A DNA stretch of 64,000 nt. Origin: Streptosporangium canum (GTDB lineage: Bacteria; Actinomycetota; Actinomycetes; Streptosporangiales; Streptosporangiaceae). The position numbers and the translations under genes are program-made. Below, piece after piece: positions 51,317-60,569 of the stretch (position 1 is the first letter of the stretch; each line of letters begins with the position of its first letter). The notes beneath the pieces were generated by a model, which had not been told where the DNA came from, ran no database searches, and saw nothing but the letters and a program-made list of their open reading frames with translations. The stretch spans positions 124,001 to 188,000 of the forward strand of contig NZ_FOQY01000015.1 of the NCBI RefSeq assembly GCF_900113865.1. Direction: 5' to 3'.

Positions 51317-54133
51317 TCATGGGTGCCGGGGCAGGGCCATCGGGGCGAAGCCGAGATCGGCCAGCGCGGCCGCGCCGCGGGTGGCGTGGTCGCCGCCGGC
51401 GAGCATCAGGGTCCGCGCCGACTGATAGCGGCAGCCGGCGGTGTCGAACGCGTCCGCCGTGGCGAGCAACCGCTCCTGGTCGTCGTCGAGCAGCGCTTGG
51501 GCCCGCTCCACGATGGCGGTGGCGACCGGGTTGCCGGTCACGACGGTCCGAGCCTCGGCCAGACGGTCGCCGGCATCGGAGCGCCTGGCGAGCACGGCGG
51601 TTTCGGCGCGCAGCGCCACGTACCAGTGAAGCCAGATCCAGGTGACCCATTGCCACACCTCGCCGGGCTCAGGCGCCAGCCGCTCCAGTGCCTCCGGCGC
51701 CTGCCCACGGTGGAGCAGGAGCATCGCGTCGAAGACCGCCCCGTAGCCGCAGGTGTTCCCCGGTGAGGGGTCGACCTGATTCAGCACCGCGCTCCATTCG
51801 CGCCAGGCGTCATGGTCGTCGCGCAGGCCGTGGATCGTCGCCACTGCGGCCGCCGGCGGACCCAGGACGGACCTGGCGGGCCCGCCGGCCCGTTGCCACG
51901 CGTCGAGGAACCGGACGCTGCCGGTGAGTATCTCCTCGACGTCGCCCGCCAACGTGTCGGCCACAAGGAGCCAGCCTGTAGCCCGGTGGCCGACTTCCGC
52001 CAGCAAGGGGTGATCCGCGAGTTGCCGTGCCCACCGGCGGGCACCCGGCAGGTCGCCGGTGCCGAGGCTGGCCTCGGTGGCCTCGCCGAGCGCCTCGATC
52101 AGCTCGTGGGTACCGGCCGGGGTGTCCGGTGCGGACGACAGCAGCGTGATCCGGCGCCGGGCCGTGCCGGCCGCGGCGAACGTGTCACCGGCCCAGCTCT
52201 GGGCGCAGGTGAGCGTATCGAGCGCGGCGGACTCGGCGAGCGGGTCACCCGTGCGGTGCGCGAGCTCGACCGCTCGTTCGGCGCGTGCGATCGTCATGGG
52301 AACCGCGTCGTCGTTCAGGTCCGGTGCGGCACCGAGCTCGGTGAGCGCCCGCCCAGCCTCGGCCAGCGCCACCGCGGCCTGGGCGGCCGGGTCGTCGCCG
52401 CCCAGCTCCCGCGCCTGAGTGATGAGCGCGACCGCCTCCTCCCGCGGCAGCTTCCGGACGAACTTGCCGGAGAACCGGTAGGCGTCAGCGGCGACGGTCG
52501 CCAGGTCACAGGCGGAGCCGGCGGTGTCGCCGGACCGGCGGGCGGCATCCGCGGCCGCGCGGCGCAGGCGGTGCATGTCATCGCCGACCGTCCGGCAGCC
52601 GGCCACAGCCGCGGCATGCCGGAGCATCGACGCGCCGGCGGCGGGGTCGTCGGCGAGCGCGGCGGCCTGCTCATAGCGCCCCTGGGACTCGCCGATCAGG
52701 TTACGGGCGAAGGTCAGCTCCGCCAGGTGCCGGGCGAGATCGTACGCGTCCGTGCGCTGTTCCGGCCGGCCGGCCGCCCACGCCAGGGCCGCGCGCAGAT
52801 CGTCCGCCACCGCGTCGAACCCGGCCCGCCGGTCCTGCCGTGCCACTGCCAGACGGGCGGCCCTGGCCAGGCACCAGCGAAGGTGGCGGGATCGAGCGTC
52901 GACCAGCTCACCGGCCTCGGACAGCCGTTCCACCCCGTACTGGCGGATGGTCTCCAACGCCCGGTACTCCGTACCGCCCGGGGACGCCGTCACCACCAGC
53001 AGACTCTGTTCGGCCAGCCGGGCCAGTCCCTCGGCGACGACGCCTTCCTCATCCCCGGCCACCTCGGCCGCCGCCACGGCGGTGAACGGCGCCACGAACA
53101 CCGACACCCGGCGTAGCAGCGCCCGGTCGGCCGGCTCCAGCAGAGCATGGCTCCAGTCCAGCGCCCCCCGCACCGAACGGTGCCGCTCATCGGCGCGGGA
53201 GCCGCCGGTCAGCATCCGCAGCGGGTGCGACAGGGCGGCGGTGATGCCGTCCAGCCCGAGCGTGGAACACCGGGCGGCGGCCAGCTCGATCGCCAGCGCC
53301 ATCCCATCCAGCCGATCACAGATCGAGGCGATCTGGTCGCGCAGCGCGGGGTCCGGCGACCGGCCCACCGCCGCCGCCCGCTCCATGAACAGCGCGACCG
53401 CGTCCGACTCACCGTCGACGGCCAGCGACAGCGGCGGGACCGGATACACCCGTTCGAACGGCACCATCAGCCGTGCCCGGCTGGTCGCCAGCACCGCCAC
53501 CCGAGGACTCGTCGCCAGCAGCCGCTCGAGAAACAGCGCCACCCCGTCCACCACGTGCTCGCAGTTGTCCAGCACCAGCAGCGCATGGCGGTCGGCCAGC
53601 GCGGCGACCACGGACTCGGTCATGTCGCGGCCGGGCTGCTCGCCGAGGCCGACCGCCCCGGCGACCGCGGTGGCGATCAGGTCCGGATCGGTGACCGGGA
53701 CCAGGTCGACGAACCACACCCCGTCGGAGTACTCGCCGGCTGCTTCCGCGGCCACCGCCAGCGCCAGCCGGGTCTTGCCCACTCCGCCGGGACCGACCGC
53801 GGTCACCTGGCGGTGTGCCTTGATCATCTCCACCAGCTCGGTCCGCTCGCTCACCCGGCCGACGAACGAGGTCAGCGGGGTCGGCAGAACCGGTGCCGGA
53901 TGCGACGGGCCGGCATCGGCAGGTTCGGGTGCGCGCCGGGCGAGCGCCCGCCGATCCGGCACCTCCAGCTTGCGCAGCAGCGAGGAGACGTGACTCTCCA
54001 CGGTACGCACCGAGATGCACAGCCGTGCCGCGATCTCGGCGTTGCTGAGATGGGCTCCGACCAGTTCCAGCACCTCGGCTTCCCGAGGCGAGATCTCCAC
54101 TTCTGTCACCACTGCCCCAGTTTGGCGCATCAT
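51317..54133 (-). CDS. Large regulator: N-terminal LuxR HTH, NB-ARC ATPase and TPR-like repeats
   Basis: 938 residues. Unusually, the LuxR HTH is at the N-terminus (SPREAEVLELVGAHLSNAEI, then SVRTVESHVSSLLRKLEVPD), joined to an NB-ARC/AAA ATPase: Walker A AVGPGGVGKTRLAL, Walker B HALLVLDNCEHV, sensor ATSRARL. Then comes a long helical-repeat C-terminus. Such ATP-dependent regulators oligomerise when a ligand binds the helical part. Start ATG 54133 or 54130; GTG 54109 is also possible. Divergent from the VOC-VOC-DUF1801 genes, which are likely targets. Confidence 0.9.
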   Translation of the reverse strand: MMRQTGAVVTEVEISPREAEVLELVGAHLSNAEIAARLCISVRTVESHVSSLLRKLEVPDRRALARRAPEPADAGPSHPAPVLPTPLTSFVGRVSERTELVEMIKAHRQVTAVGPGGVGKTRLALAVAAEAAGEYSDGVWFVDLVPVTDPDLIATAVAGAVGLGEQPGRDMTESVVAALADRHALLVLDNCEHVVDGVALFLERLLATSPRVAVLATSRARLMVPFERVYPVPPLSLAVDGESDAVALFMERAAAVGRSPDPALRDQIASICDRLDGMALAIELAAARCSTLGLDGITAALSHPLRMLTGGSRADERHRSVRGALDWSHALLEPADRALLRRVSVFVAPFTAVAAAEVAGDEEGVVAEGLARLAEQSLLVVTASPGGTEYRALETIRQYGVERLSEAGELVDARSRHLRWCLARAARLAVARQDRRAGFDAVADDLRAALAWAAGRPEQRTDAYDLARHLAELTFARNLIGESQGRYEQAAALADDPAAGASMLRHAAAVAGCRTVGDDMHRLRRAAADAARRSGDTAGSACDLATVAADAYRFSGKFVRKLPREEAVALITQARELGGDDPAAQAAVALAEAGRALTELGAAPDLNDDAVPMTIARAERAVELAHRTGDPLAESAALDTLTCAQSWAGDTFAAAGTARRRITLLSSAPDTPAGTHELIEALGEATEASLGTGDLPGARRWARQLADHPLLAEVGHRATGWLLVADTLAGDVEEILTGSVRFLDAWQRAGGPARSVLGPPAAAVATIHGLRDDHDAWREWSAVLNQVDPSPGNTCGYGAVFDAMLLLHRGQAPEALERLAPEPGEVWQWVTWIWLHWYVALRAETAVLARRSDAGDRLAEARTVVTGNPVATAIVERAQALLDDDQERLLATADAFDTAGCRYQSARTLMLAGGDHATRGAAALADLGFAPMALPRHP

Positions 54134-54166
54134 CTCTGCACATCATCCGCAATGGCCACCGTGCGC

Positions 54167-54226
54167 GATCCGTGCCGTCGATCCGTGCCGTCGATCCGTG
54201 GTCGGGTTCCGTGGTCGGGTTCCGTG
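54167..54226. repeat. Tandem 13 bp repeats in the regulator/VOC promoter region
   Basis: GATCCGTGCCGTC twice plus GATCCGTG (54167-54200), then GTCGGGTTCCGTG twice (54201-54226), all with 13 bp period. They lie in the 183 bp divergent spacer and may bind the LuxR-type regulator or be slippage products. Confidence 0.7.
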
Positions 54227-54316
54227 GTCGCCACGGATGTGGACCCGCCAGGCCGGGAGAGAAGCTGTGACCACGCCGACAGCGGGTCGATGTGACCCAC
54301 GACCGCAGGAGTGACC

Positions 54317-54673
54317 ATGACCGGCTCTTCCCCCCAGGGAATCAAGACCGTGCTGCACCCCGTGTCCGACCTGGCCAAGGCCAAGGCGGTGTACGCGGCC
54401 CTGCTCGGCATCGCACCGCAGACCGACTCGCCCTACTACGTCGGCTTCGAGGCCGAGGGCCAGCACATCGGACTGGTGCCGGACGGTGGGCCGCAGGGCA
54501 TGACCTCGCCGGTGGCCTACTGGCACGTACCGGACATCGAGGCGAAGCTCGCCGAGGTGACCGCCGCAGGAGCCACCGTGAAGGAGGCCGCGCACGAGGT
54601 CGGCGGCGGCCGCCTGGTGGCCACCGTCACCGACCCCGACGGCAACGTCCTCGGGCTGATCCAGGACCGGTGA
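54317..54673 (+). CDS. VOC-family (glyoxalase/dioxygenase fold) protein
   Basis: 118 residues, one VOC domain of two beta-alpha-beta-beta-beta modules: KTVLHPVSDLAKAKAVYAAL with a metal-ligand His, and C-terminal LVATVTDPDGNVLGLIQ. AGGAG lies 5 bp before ATG 54317. Members include glyoxalases, antibiotic-binding proteins and dioxygenases, so the substrate is open. First gene of a group divergent from the LuxR/NB-ARC regulator. Confidence 0.85.
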   Translation: MTGSSPQGIKTVLHPVSDLAKAKAVYAALLGIAPQTDSPYYVGFEAEGQHIGLVPDGGPQGMTSPVAYWHVPDIEAKLAEVTAAGATVKEAAHEVGGGRLVATVTDPDGNVLGLIQDR

Positions 54674-54752
54674 GCGCCGGCCTGCCCTGCCATACCCGCC
54701 GCGTAGCGGCCGCCGACAAGACAACGGACCCACCTCGCTCAAAGGACCTGCC

Positions 54753-55364
54753 ATGACCTCCTTCACATCCGTCACCCTGGAAGTCCCCGACCCCACGGCC
54801 GCCGACGCCTTCTACAACGCCTTCGGTCTGGACCCCTACGTGAACGTACGCGCCTCGGATGCGCCGACGACCGGCTTCCGTGGGTTCGCGCTGTCCCTCG
54901 TGGCCTCTCAGCCGGGCAACGTCGACGCCCTCATCGGCGCCGCCCTGGACGCCGGCGCCACGACGCTGAAGCCGGCCACGAAGGGGTTCTGGGGCTACGG
55001 CGGCGTCGTACGCGCCCCGGACGGGACGATCTGCAAGATCGCGTCCTCGACGAAGAAGGACACCGGCCCTGCCGCCCCGCACATCGACCAGGTCGCGCTC
55101 CTGTTGGGAGTGGCGGACGTCAAGGCGAGCAAGCGGTTCTACGTCGAGCGCGGCCTGACCGTGGCCAAGAGCTTCGGCGGCAAGTACGTCGAGTTCGACA
55201 CCCCGTCGTCGGCCGTCACGCTGGCGCTCTACCCGCGCCGCGCCCTCGCCAAGGACGCCGGCGTCTCCCAGGAGGGCGTCGGATCGCACCGGATCGTGAT
55301 CGGCGGGGATGCCGGCCCCTTCACCGACCCGGACGGATTCGTGTGGGAGGTCGCATCCGTCTGA
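54753..55364 (+). CDS. Two-domain VOC-family protein
   Basis: 203 residues with two VOC half-domains: SVTLEVPDPTAADAFYNAFG at the start and QVALLLGVADVKASKRFYVE in the middle, ending PFTDPDGFVWEV. The gene follows the first VOC gene by 79 bp on the same strand, behind AAAGGACC. Likely binds a metal and a small molecule; function unknown. Confidence 0.82.
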   Translation: MTSFTSVTLEVPDPTAADAFYNAFGLDPYVNVRASDAPTTGFRGFALSLVASQPGNVDALIGAALDAGATTLKPATKGFWGYGGVVRAPDGTICKIASSTKKDTGPAAPHIDQVALLLGVADVKASKRFYVERGLTVAKSFGGKYVEFDTPSSAVTLALYPRRALAKDAGVSQEGVGSHRIVIGGDAGPFTDPDGFVWEVASV

Positions 55365-55426
55365 GGCACCCGGCGAGACGAATCTCACGTTCCCGAAAAT
55401 CACGATCCTCAAGGGGAGAATCCACC

Positions 55427-55879
55427 ATGAGCAGCACCGAAAACAGCACCTACCAGGGATTCACGGCCGAGGAGCGGGCCGCGATGAAGGACCATGCCCA
55501 AGATCAGAAGAAGGCGGCGCGCCGCGGCTCACGTGCCGACAAGGCGGCGCAGGACCAGCGGGACGTACTCGCGAAGATCGCCGAAATGCAGGAATCGGAC
55601 CGGATCCTGGCCGAGCGCGTCCATGCCGTCATCACCGCCGGCGCCCCGGTCCTCGCGCCGAAGCTCTGGTACGGGATGCCCGCCTACACGCTGAACGGCA
55701 AGATCGTGTGCCACTTCCAGAGCGCGGCCAAGTTCAAGACACGCTACGCGACGCTCGGGTTCAGCGACCAGGCGAACCTGGACGACGGCACGATGTGGGC
55801 TGCCGCTTTCGCCCTGACCGAGGTGACGGCCGAGGTGGAGGCACGGATCAGTGCGCTGGTGAAGCAGGCGGTGAGCTGA
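55427..55879 (+). CDS. DUF1801/YdhG-like protein
   Basis: 150 residues. The N-terminal third is a charged helical segment (EERAAMKDHAQDQKKAARRG). The C-terminal part matches the DUF1801 (YdhG, frataxin-like fold) pattern: APKLWYGMPAYTLNGKIVCH, then FKTRYATLGFSDQANLDDGT. Some relatives are described as iron chaperones; that role is not evident here. AAGGGGAG precedes ATG 55427. Third gene after the two VOC genes. Confidence 0.75.
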   Translation: MSSTENSTYQGFTAEERAAMKDHAQDQKKAARRGSRADKAAQDQRDVLAKIAEMQESDRILAERVHAVITAGAPVLAPKLWYGMPAYTLNGKIVCHFQSAAKFKTRYATLGFSDQANLDDGTMWAAAFALTEVTAEVEARISALVKQAVS

Positions 55880-56057
55880 GTCGCGGTTGTCGCGCCGTCC
55901 TCTCCGTTCATCTCGCCCACGGGCACACACCTCATCGATACCAGGCGACGCGGTGACGGGCGGATCAACGGCACTGAGAACGGATCGCCTCATGGATCGG
56001 ATGTGGGCGACTGGATCGGGCGCGCCGAGAACCGACCCGGCCCGCGGCCGCGCCTGG

Positions 56058-56116
56058 TTGACATCCCCGCGCCGGTGAAAGATGGTTGTTCGTATAAAGG
56101 ACACTAACGTCCGTTA
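56058..56116 (+). promoter_or_regulatory. Promoter and operator of the homogentisate operon
   Basis: TTGACA at 56058-56063 and TATAAA at 56093-56098 are good core hexamers but not optimally spaced with each other, so two overlapping promoters are possible. Between TATAAA and the SD (GGGGAG) lies the palindrome TAACG-TC-CGTTA (56105-56116), well placed for a repressor. The regulator is not in the window. Confidence 0.5.
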
Positions 56117-56140
56117 ACCGGACAGGCTGGGGAGAAGCGG

Positions 56141-57310
56141 ATGCCGTACTACCGCGTCGTGGGCGAGGTCCCCCGCAAGCGACACGTGCAGTTCCGGCGG
56201 CCCGACGGCGGGCTGTACGCCGAGGAGCTGATGGGCGAGGAGGGGTTCTCCAGCGACTCGTCCCTGCTCTACCACCGCCACCTCCCCACGGCGATCATCA
56301 AGGCCGAGGCGGTGGAGCCCACGACGGCCACGGCGCTGACCCCCAATCTGCCCCTCTCCCCCCGCCACTTCCGCACCCAGGACCTGCCGGCGGGCGGCGA
56401 CCTGGTCACCGGGCGCGGGCTGCTGGCGGGCAACGCCGACGTCCGCATGTCGTACGCCGCGAGCGAGACCCCCAGCGAGCTGTACCGCAACTCCATGGGC
56501 GACGAATGCGTCTACATCGCCAGTGGCCGGGTCAGGTTCGAGTCGACCTACGGCGCGATCGAGGCCGGCGAGGGCGACTACGTCGTCATCCCCACCGGGA
56601 CGATCCACCGCTGGGTCCCCCAAGGGCGCGTCACGGCCTTCGCGATCGAGGCGGCGGGGCACATCCGGCCGCCCAAGCGCTACCTGTCCACCCACGGCCA
56701 GTTCCTGGAGCACGCCCCCTACTGCGAGCGCGACCTGCGCACCCCGCAGGAGACGCTGACCGTCGAGGGCGAGGAGGTGCCGGTGCTGGTCCGCACGCGC
56801 GGCGGGCTGACCCGGCTGGTCTACCGCAACCATCCCTTCGACGTGGTCGGCTGGGACGGCTGCCTCTACCCCTACGCCTTCAACATCAACGACTTCGAGC
56901 CCATCGTGAAGCGCACCCACGCCCCGCCGCCGGTGCACCAGACCTTCGAGGGCCCGAACTTCGTGATCTGCTCGTTCTGCCCCCGGCCGCTGGACTTCCA
57001 CCCCGACGCCGTCCCGATCCCCTACAACCACCACAACGTCGACTCCGACGAGCTGATGTTCTACGCGGGCGGCGACTACACCGCGCGCAAGGGCTCGGGC
57101 ATCGACGTCGGCTCGATCTCGCTGCACCCCGCCGGGTTCACCCACGGCCCGCAGCCGGGCGCCGTCGAGGCCGTCATCGAGGCCGTACGGCAGGGGCACA
57201 CCGAGACGAGCGAGCTGGCCGTGATGGTCGACACCTTCCGCCCGCTCGACCTGGGCCCCGCCGGCCTGTCGGTCGAGGACCCCGCCTACGCGTGGACCTG
57301 GGCGCGATGA
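56141..57310 (+). CDS. hmgA: Homogentisate 1,2-dioxygenase
   Basis: 389 residues, somewhat shorter than the 430-450 of many HmgA proteins. The cupin iron site is visible: PYNHHNVDSDELMFYAGGDY supplies His and Glu ligands, and SLHPAGFTHGPQPG the further His. It opens the ring of homogentisate to maleylacetoacetate in tyrosine breakdown. Start ATG after GGGGAG. Its stop overlaps the next ATG (ATGA), and fumarylacetoacetase is third in the operon. No maleylacetoacetate isomerase gene is present here. Confidence 0.93.
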   Translation: MPYYRVVGEVPRKRHVQFRRPDGGLYAEELMGEEGFSSDSSLLYHRHLPTAIIKAEAVEPTTATALTPNLPLSPRHFRTQDLPAGGDLVTGRGLLAGNADVRMSYAASETPSELYRNSMGDECVYIASGRVRFESTYGAIEAGEGDYVVIPTGTIHRWVPQGRVTAFAIEAAGHIRPPKRYLSTHGQFLEHAPYCERDLRTPQETLTVEGEEVPVLVRTRGGLTRLVYRNHPFDVVGWDGCLYPYAFNINDFEPIVKRTHAPPPVHQTFEGPNFVICSFCPRPLDFHPDAVPIPYNHHNVDSDELMFYAGGDYTARKGSGIDVGSISLHPAGFTHGPQPGAVEAVIEAVRQGHTETSELAVMVDTFRPLDLGPAGLSVEDPAYAWTWAR

Positions 57311-58077
57311 CGCTCTTCCACTCCCTCGTCGACGACGCAGGGCTGTTCCCGCCGACCGCGCTGCCGATGGCCGAGGCCCTGCGGCGGCACCGGGCCGACC
57401 TGGCCGGCGGCAGCCCGGTGCTCACCCACCGCTTCCTCTGCCCGGCCAGCCGCCTGCCGGAGCTCCGCGCCCACCTGGACTTCCCGATCAGGCTCGGGCT
57501 GATCCTCGACACCCCGGACGTCCCGCCGCCCGCCGACCTCACCGACCTCGCCGTCGAACTGGTCGAGGTGCCGGGCGGCCGGGCCGTCGCCCTGGACCTC
57601 CCGGCCCGCCAGTTCGTCGAGGTCACCGCCGCCCAGCTCCCCGTGGACGTGCCGCCCGGAGTCGGGCTGAAGGTCAGATGCGGCGGGCTGACCGCGGCCG
57701 CCTTCCCCAGCGCCCAGGACCTGGGCTCCTTCATCGCCTACTGCGCCGGACGCGACATCCCGTTCAAGGCGACCGCGGGACTGCACAACGCGGTCCGCCA
57801 CTTCCACCCGGCGCTGGGCACCGACCGGCACGGCTTCCTCAACCTGGTCCTGGCGGTCTGCGCGGCCGTGGAGGGCCGGGACCCGGTTCCGGTGCTGCGC
57901 TCGACGGACGTGGGCGAGCTGGTACGGCTGGCGCAGGCCGTACCGGACGGCACCGCCGGGCGCGCCAGGAGGCTGCTGGTGTCCTACGGCTCGTGCAGCA
58001 CGAGCACCCCGATCGAGGACCTGCTGGCCCTCGGCCTGATCATCGGCACGACCGCCGACGCAGAGGAGAACGTGTGA
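57307..58077 (+). CDS. Uncharacterised protein embedded in the homogentisate operon
   Basis: 256 residues, overlapped by 4 bp with hmgA and 1 bp with fahA (TGATG), so it is made with both. The sequence looks like a soluble alpha/beta barrel: strands LVDDAGLFPPTALPM, RLGLILDTPDV, GVGLKVRCGG, PFKATAGLHNAVRH, and RLLVSYGSCST. Conserved-looking polar residues include the Lys and His of FKATAGLH. I recognise no family. Since the isomerase between HmgA and FahA is missing, it could supply that step or a related one, but this is only an inference. Confidence 0.85.
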   Translation: MTLFHSLVDDAGLFPPTALPMAEALRRHRADLAGGSPVLTHRFLCPASRLPELRAHLDFPIRLGLILDTPDVPPPADLTDLAVELVEVPGGRAVALDLPARQFVEVTAAQLPVDVPPGVGLKVRCGGLTAAAFPSAQDLGSFIAYCAGRDIPFKATAGLHNAVRHFHPALGTDRHGFLNLVLAVCAAVEGRDPVPVLRSTDVGELVRLAQAVPDGTAGRARRLLVSYGSCSTSTPIEDLLALGLIIGTTADAEENV

Positions 58078-59213
58078 TGTCTTGGGGCCTGGAACACCTG
58101 CCCTACGGAGTCTTCTCCCGGCAGGAGGGAGAGAGCCCGCGCGTCGGCGTGCGGTACGGCGAGCACGTGGTCGACCTCGCCGGCGCCCTGCACGACGAGG
58201 TGTTCGCCACCGGCTCGCTCAACGCCTTCATGGCCAGGGGCTCGGCCGCGTGGCAGGCCACCCGGGCGGTGATCCAGAACAAGCTGGGCACCGACCGGGC
58301 CGCGATCGAGGCGCACCTGATCCCGCTGGACCGGGTCACGCTGCACCTGCCGATCGAGGTGGCCGACTACGTCGACTTCTACTGCTCGCTGGAGCACGCC
58401 TCCAACCTCGGCCGGATGTTCCGCCCCGACGAGGAGCCGCTGAAGCCGAACTGGCGGCACCTGCCGGTCGGCTACCACGGCCGGGCCGGGACCGTCGTGG
58501 CGTCCGGCACGCCGATCACGCGGCCGTCCGGGCAGCGCGGCGCCGGGGTCTTCGGCCCCTCGGCCAAGCTGGACATCGAGGCGGAGCTCGGCTTCGTGGT
58601 CGGCTCGCCGACGGCCCTCGGCGAGCGGGCCGGCCGGTTCGAGGACCACGTGTTCGGCGTGACGCTGGTCAACGACTGGAGTGCCCGCGACATCCAGGCG
58701 TGGGAGTACGTCCCGCTGGGCCCGTTCCTCGGCAAGTCCTTCGCCACCTCGGTGTCACCGTGGGTCACCCCGCTCGCGGCCCTGTCGCAGGCCCGCCTGC
58801 CGGGCCGGCCGCAGGACCCCGAGCCGCTGGACTACCTGCGCCGCCGGGAGCCGTGGGGCCTCGACCTGACGCTGGAGGTCTCGCTGAACGGCGAGGTCGT
58901 CTCCCGCCCGCCGTACCGGGACATGTACTGGACGCCCGACCAGATGCTCGCCCACATGACCGTCAACGGCGCCCGCCTGCGCACCGGGGACCTCTACGCC
59001 AGCGGCACGGTCTCCGGCGGCGGCCGGGACGAGCGGGGGTCGCTGATCGAGCTGACCTGGAACGGCACCGAACCGCTCAAACTGCCCGACGGCTCGGCCA
59101 GGACCTTCCTGGAGGACGGCGACACCGTCACGATCACCGCGTCCGCTCCCGGCCCCGGCGGGACCGTGATCACCCTGGGCGAGGTGTCGGGAACCATCCA
59201 GCCCGCACGATAG
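58077..59213 (+). CDS. fahA: Fumarylacetoacetase
   Basis: 378 residues. FAH fold: N-terminal domain (PYGVFSRQEGESPRVGVRYG), then the catalytic region ADYVDFYCSLEHASNLGRMF, with HLPVGYHGRAGTVV and KLDIEAELGFVVG giving metal-binding Asp, Glu and the catalytic His, followed by NDWSARDIQAWEYVPLGPFL and GKSFATSVSPW. It hydrolyses fumarylacetoacetate to fumarate and acetoacetate, the last step of tyrosine catabolism. The start ATG 58077 overlaps the preceding stop. Confidence 0.94.
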   Translation: MSWGLEHLPYGVFSRQEGESPRVGVRYGEHVVDLAGALHDEVFATGSLNAFMARGSAAWQATRAVIQNKLGTDRAAIEAHLIPLDRVTLHLPIEVADYVDFYCSLEHASNLGRMFRPDEEPLKPNWRHLPVGYHGRAGTVVASGTPITRPSGQRGAGVFGPSAKLDIEAELGFVVGSPTALGERAGRFEDHVFGVTLVNDWSARDIQAWEYVPLGPFLGKSFATSVSPWVTPLAALSQARLPGRPQDPEPLDYLRRREPWGLDLTLEVSLNGEVVSRPPYRDMYWTPDQMLAHMTVNGARLRTGDLYASGTVSGGGRDERGSLIELTWNGTEPLKLPDGSARTFLEDGDTVTITASAPGPGGTVITLGEVSGTIQPAR

Positions 59214-59300
59214 GCCCGCCGCATGACTTGACGTGACCACATGATCACCTGTCGCTAATGTGGGGTCACGACCGTTCACGGACCCCGAAGGCAGGAACAG

Positions 59301-60515
59301 ATGCGACGCGCCGCGGGATGTCTCCCGATCGTCCTCCTCCCGCTCGCCATCACGGGCTGCTCGTCGGTCGTGGCCGGAGGCGACCATCCGACGGCGGCGG
59401 CGGCGCCGAGAGTGAAGATCTCCCCCTCTCCGGACTCCGTGCGGGCCGGCACCCGCCGGGGCCTGGTCGTCCGGGCCGCCACCGGCACGCTGACCGGGGT
59501 GACCGCCTATGGGGGCGGCGCCCCGGTGCCGGGCAGGTTCGACGGCACCCGGTCCACCTGGCGCTCGGACTGGACCCTGACCCCCGACCGGGAGTACATC
59601 GTCAAGGTCACCGCGGCGGGCGGGGACGGCGCCACGACGACCACCTACGGCAGGTTCCGCACGCTCACGCCCGCCCGGACCTTCCAGGTCGCCTCCGTCA
59701 CCCCCGAGCCGGGCGAGACCGTGGGCGTCGGCATGCCGATCATCGTGGACTTCACCGTCCCGGTGGAGGACAGGGCGGCCGTCGAGCGGGCCTTGGAGGT
59801 CCGCTCCACCAAGCCGGTCGAGGGCGCCTGGCACTGGGTGAGCGACACCGAGGTGGTCTACCGCCCCCGCCGCGACTGGCCGGCCCGGCAGCGGGTCTCC
59901 TTCACCGCGCACCTGGCCGGGGTCCGCGCGTCCGGGGACACCTACGGCACGGCCGACCACACGGTGCCCTTCGCCATCGGCCGGGGACAGGTCAGCTTCA
60001 TCGACACCCGGACCCACCGGATGCGGGTCATGCGGGACGGCAGGACGGTCCAGCGGATGGCCATCAGCGCCGGCATGGCCACCACCGAGGAATACACCAC
60101 GACGAGCGGCGTCCACCTGACCATGGACAAGGCCAGCCCGGTCCGCATGCTCTCCCCCGGCCGCGAGAAGGGCGACCCCGGCTTCTACGACGTCATGATC
60201 GACCACGCGGTCCGGATCTCCAACAGCGGCGAGTACGTCCACGCCAAGAACAACGTGTGGGCGCAGGGCAGGCAGAACGTCAGCCACGGCTGCGTCAACG
60301 CCCGGCCCGACCAGGCCGCCTGGTTCTTCGACAGCACCCTGCGCGGCGACCCGGTCGTCATCCGGGGCACCGACCGCGAGCTCCGCTGGGACAACGGCTG
60401 GGGCTACTGGCAGCGGTCCTGGGAGGAGTGGCTCAGCGGCAGCGCCCTGCACGCCGCCGAACCGCCGCAGCCTCTGACGCCCCCTGCCACTCCACCGGAT
60501 AACGACATACGGTAG
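59301..60515 (+). CDS. L,D-transpeptidase lipoprotein with Ig-like domains
   Basis: 404 residues. Lipobox ITGC near residue 20. Two Ig-like (Big_10 type) beta domains follow. Then a YkuD domain carries VHAKNNVWAQGRQNVSHGCV, giving catalytic His and Cys. The C-terminal extension WDNGWGYWQRSWEEW is typical of mycobacterial LdtMt2-like enzymes that make 3-3 peptidoglycan cross-links. A second, differently built L,D-transpeptidase is at 28387. The start is ATG 59301 after AGGCAGGA. Confidence 0.94.
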   Translation: MRRAAGCLPIVLLPLAITGCSSVVAGGDHPTAAAAPRVKISPSPDSVRAGTRRGLVVRAATGTLTGVTAYGGGAPVPGRFDGTRSTWRSDWTLTPDREYIVKVTAAGGDGATTTTYGRFRTLTPARTFQVASVTPEPGETVGVGMPIIVDFTVPVEDRAAVERALEVRSTKPVEGAWHWVSDTEVVYRPRRDWPARQRVSFTAHLAGVRASGDTYGTADHTVPFAIGRGQVSFIDTRTHRMRVMRDGRTVQRMAISAGMATTEEYTTTSGVHLTMDKASPVRMLSPGREKGDPGFYDVMIDHAVRISNSGEYVHAKNNVWAQGRQNVSHGCVNARPDQAAWFFDSTLRGDPVVIRGTDRELRWDNGWGYWQRSWEEWLSGSALHAAEPPQPLTPPATPPDNDIR

Positions 60516-60569
60516 GGGAAGGAACCTCCCGGGCATCCGCCCCGTTTAACAAGGTAGGAGGGCCGGAGC

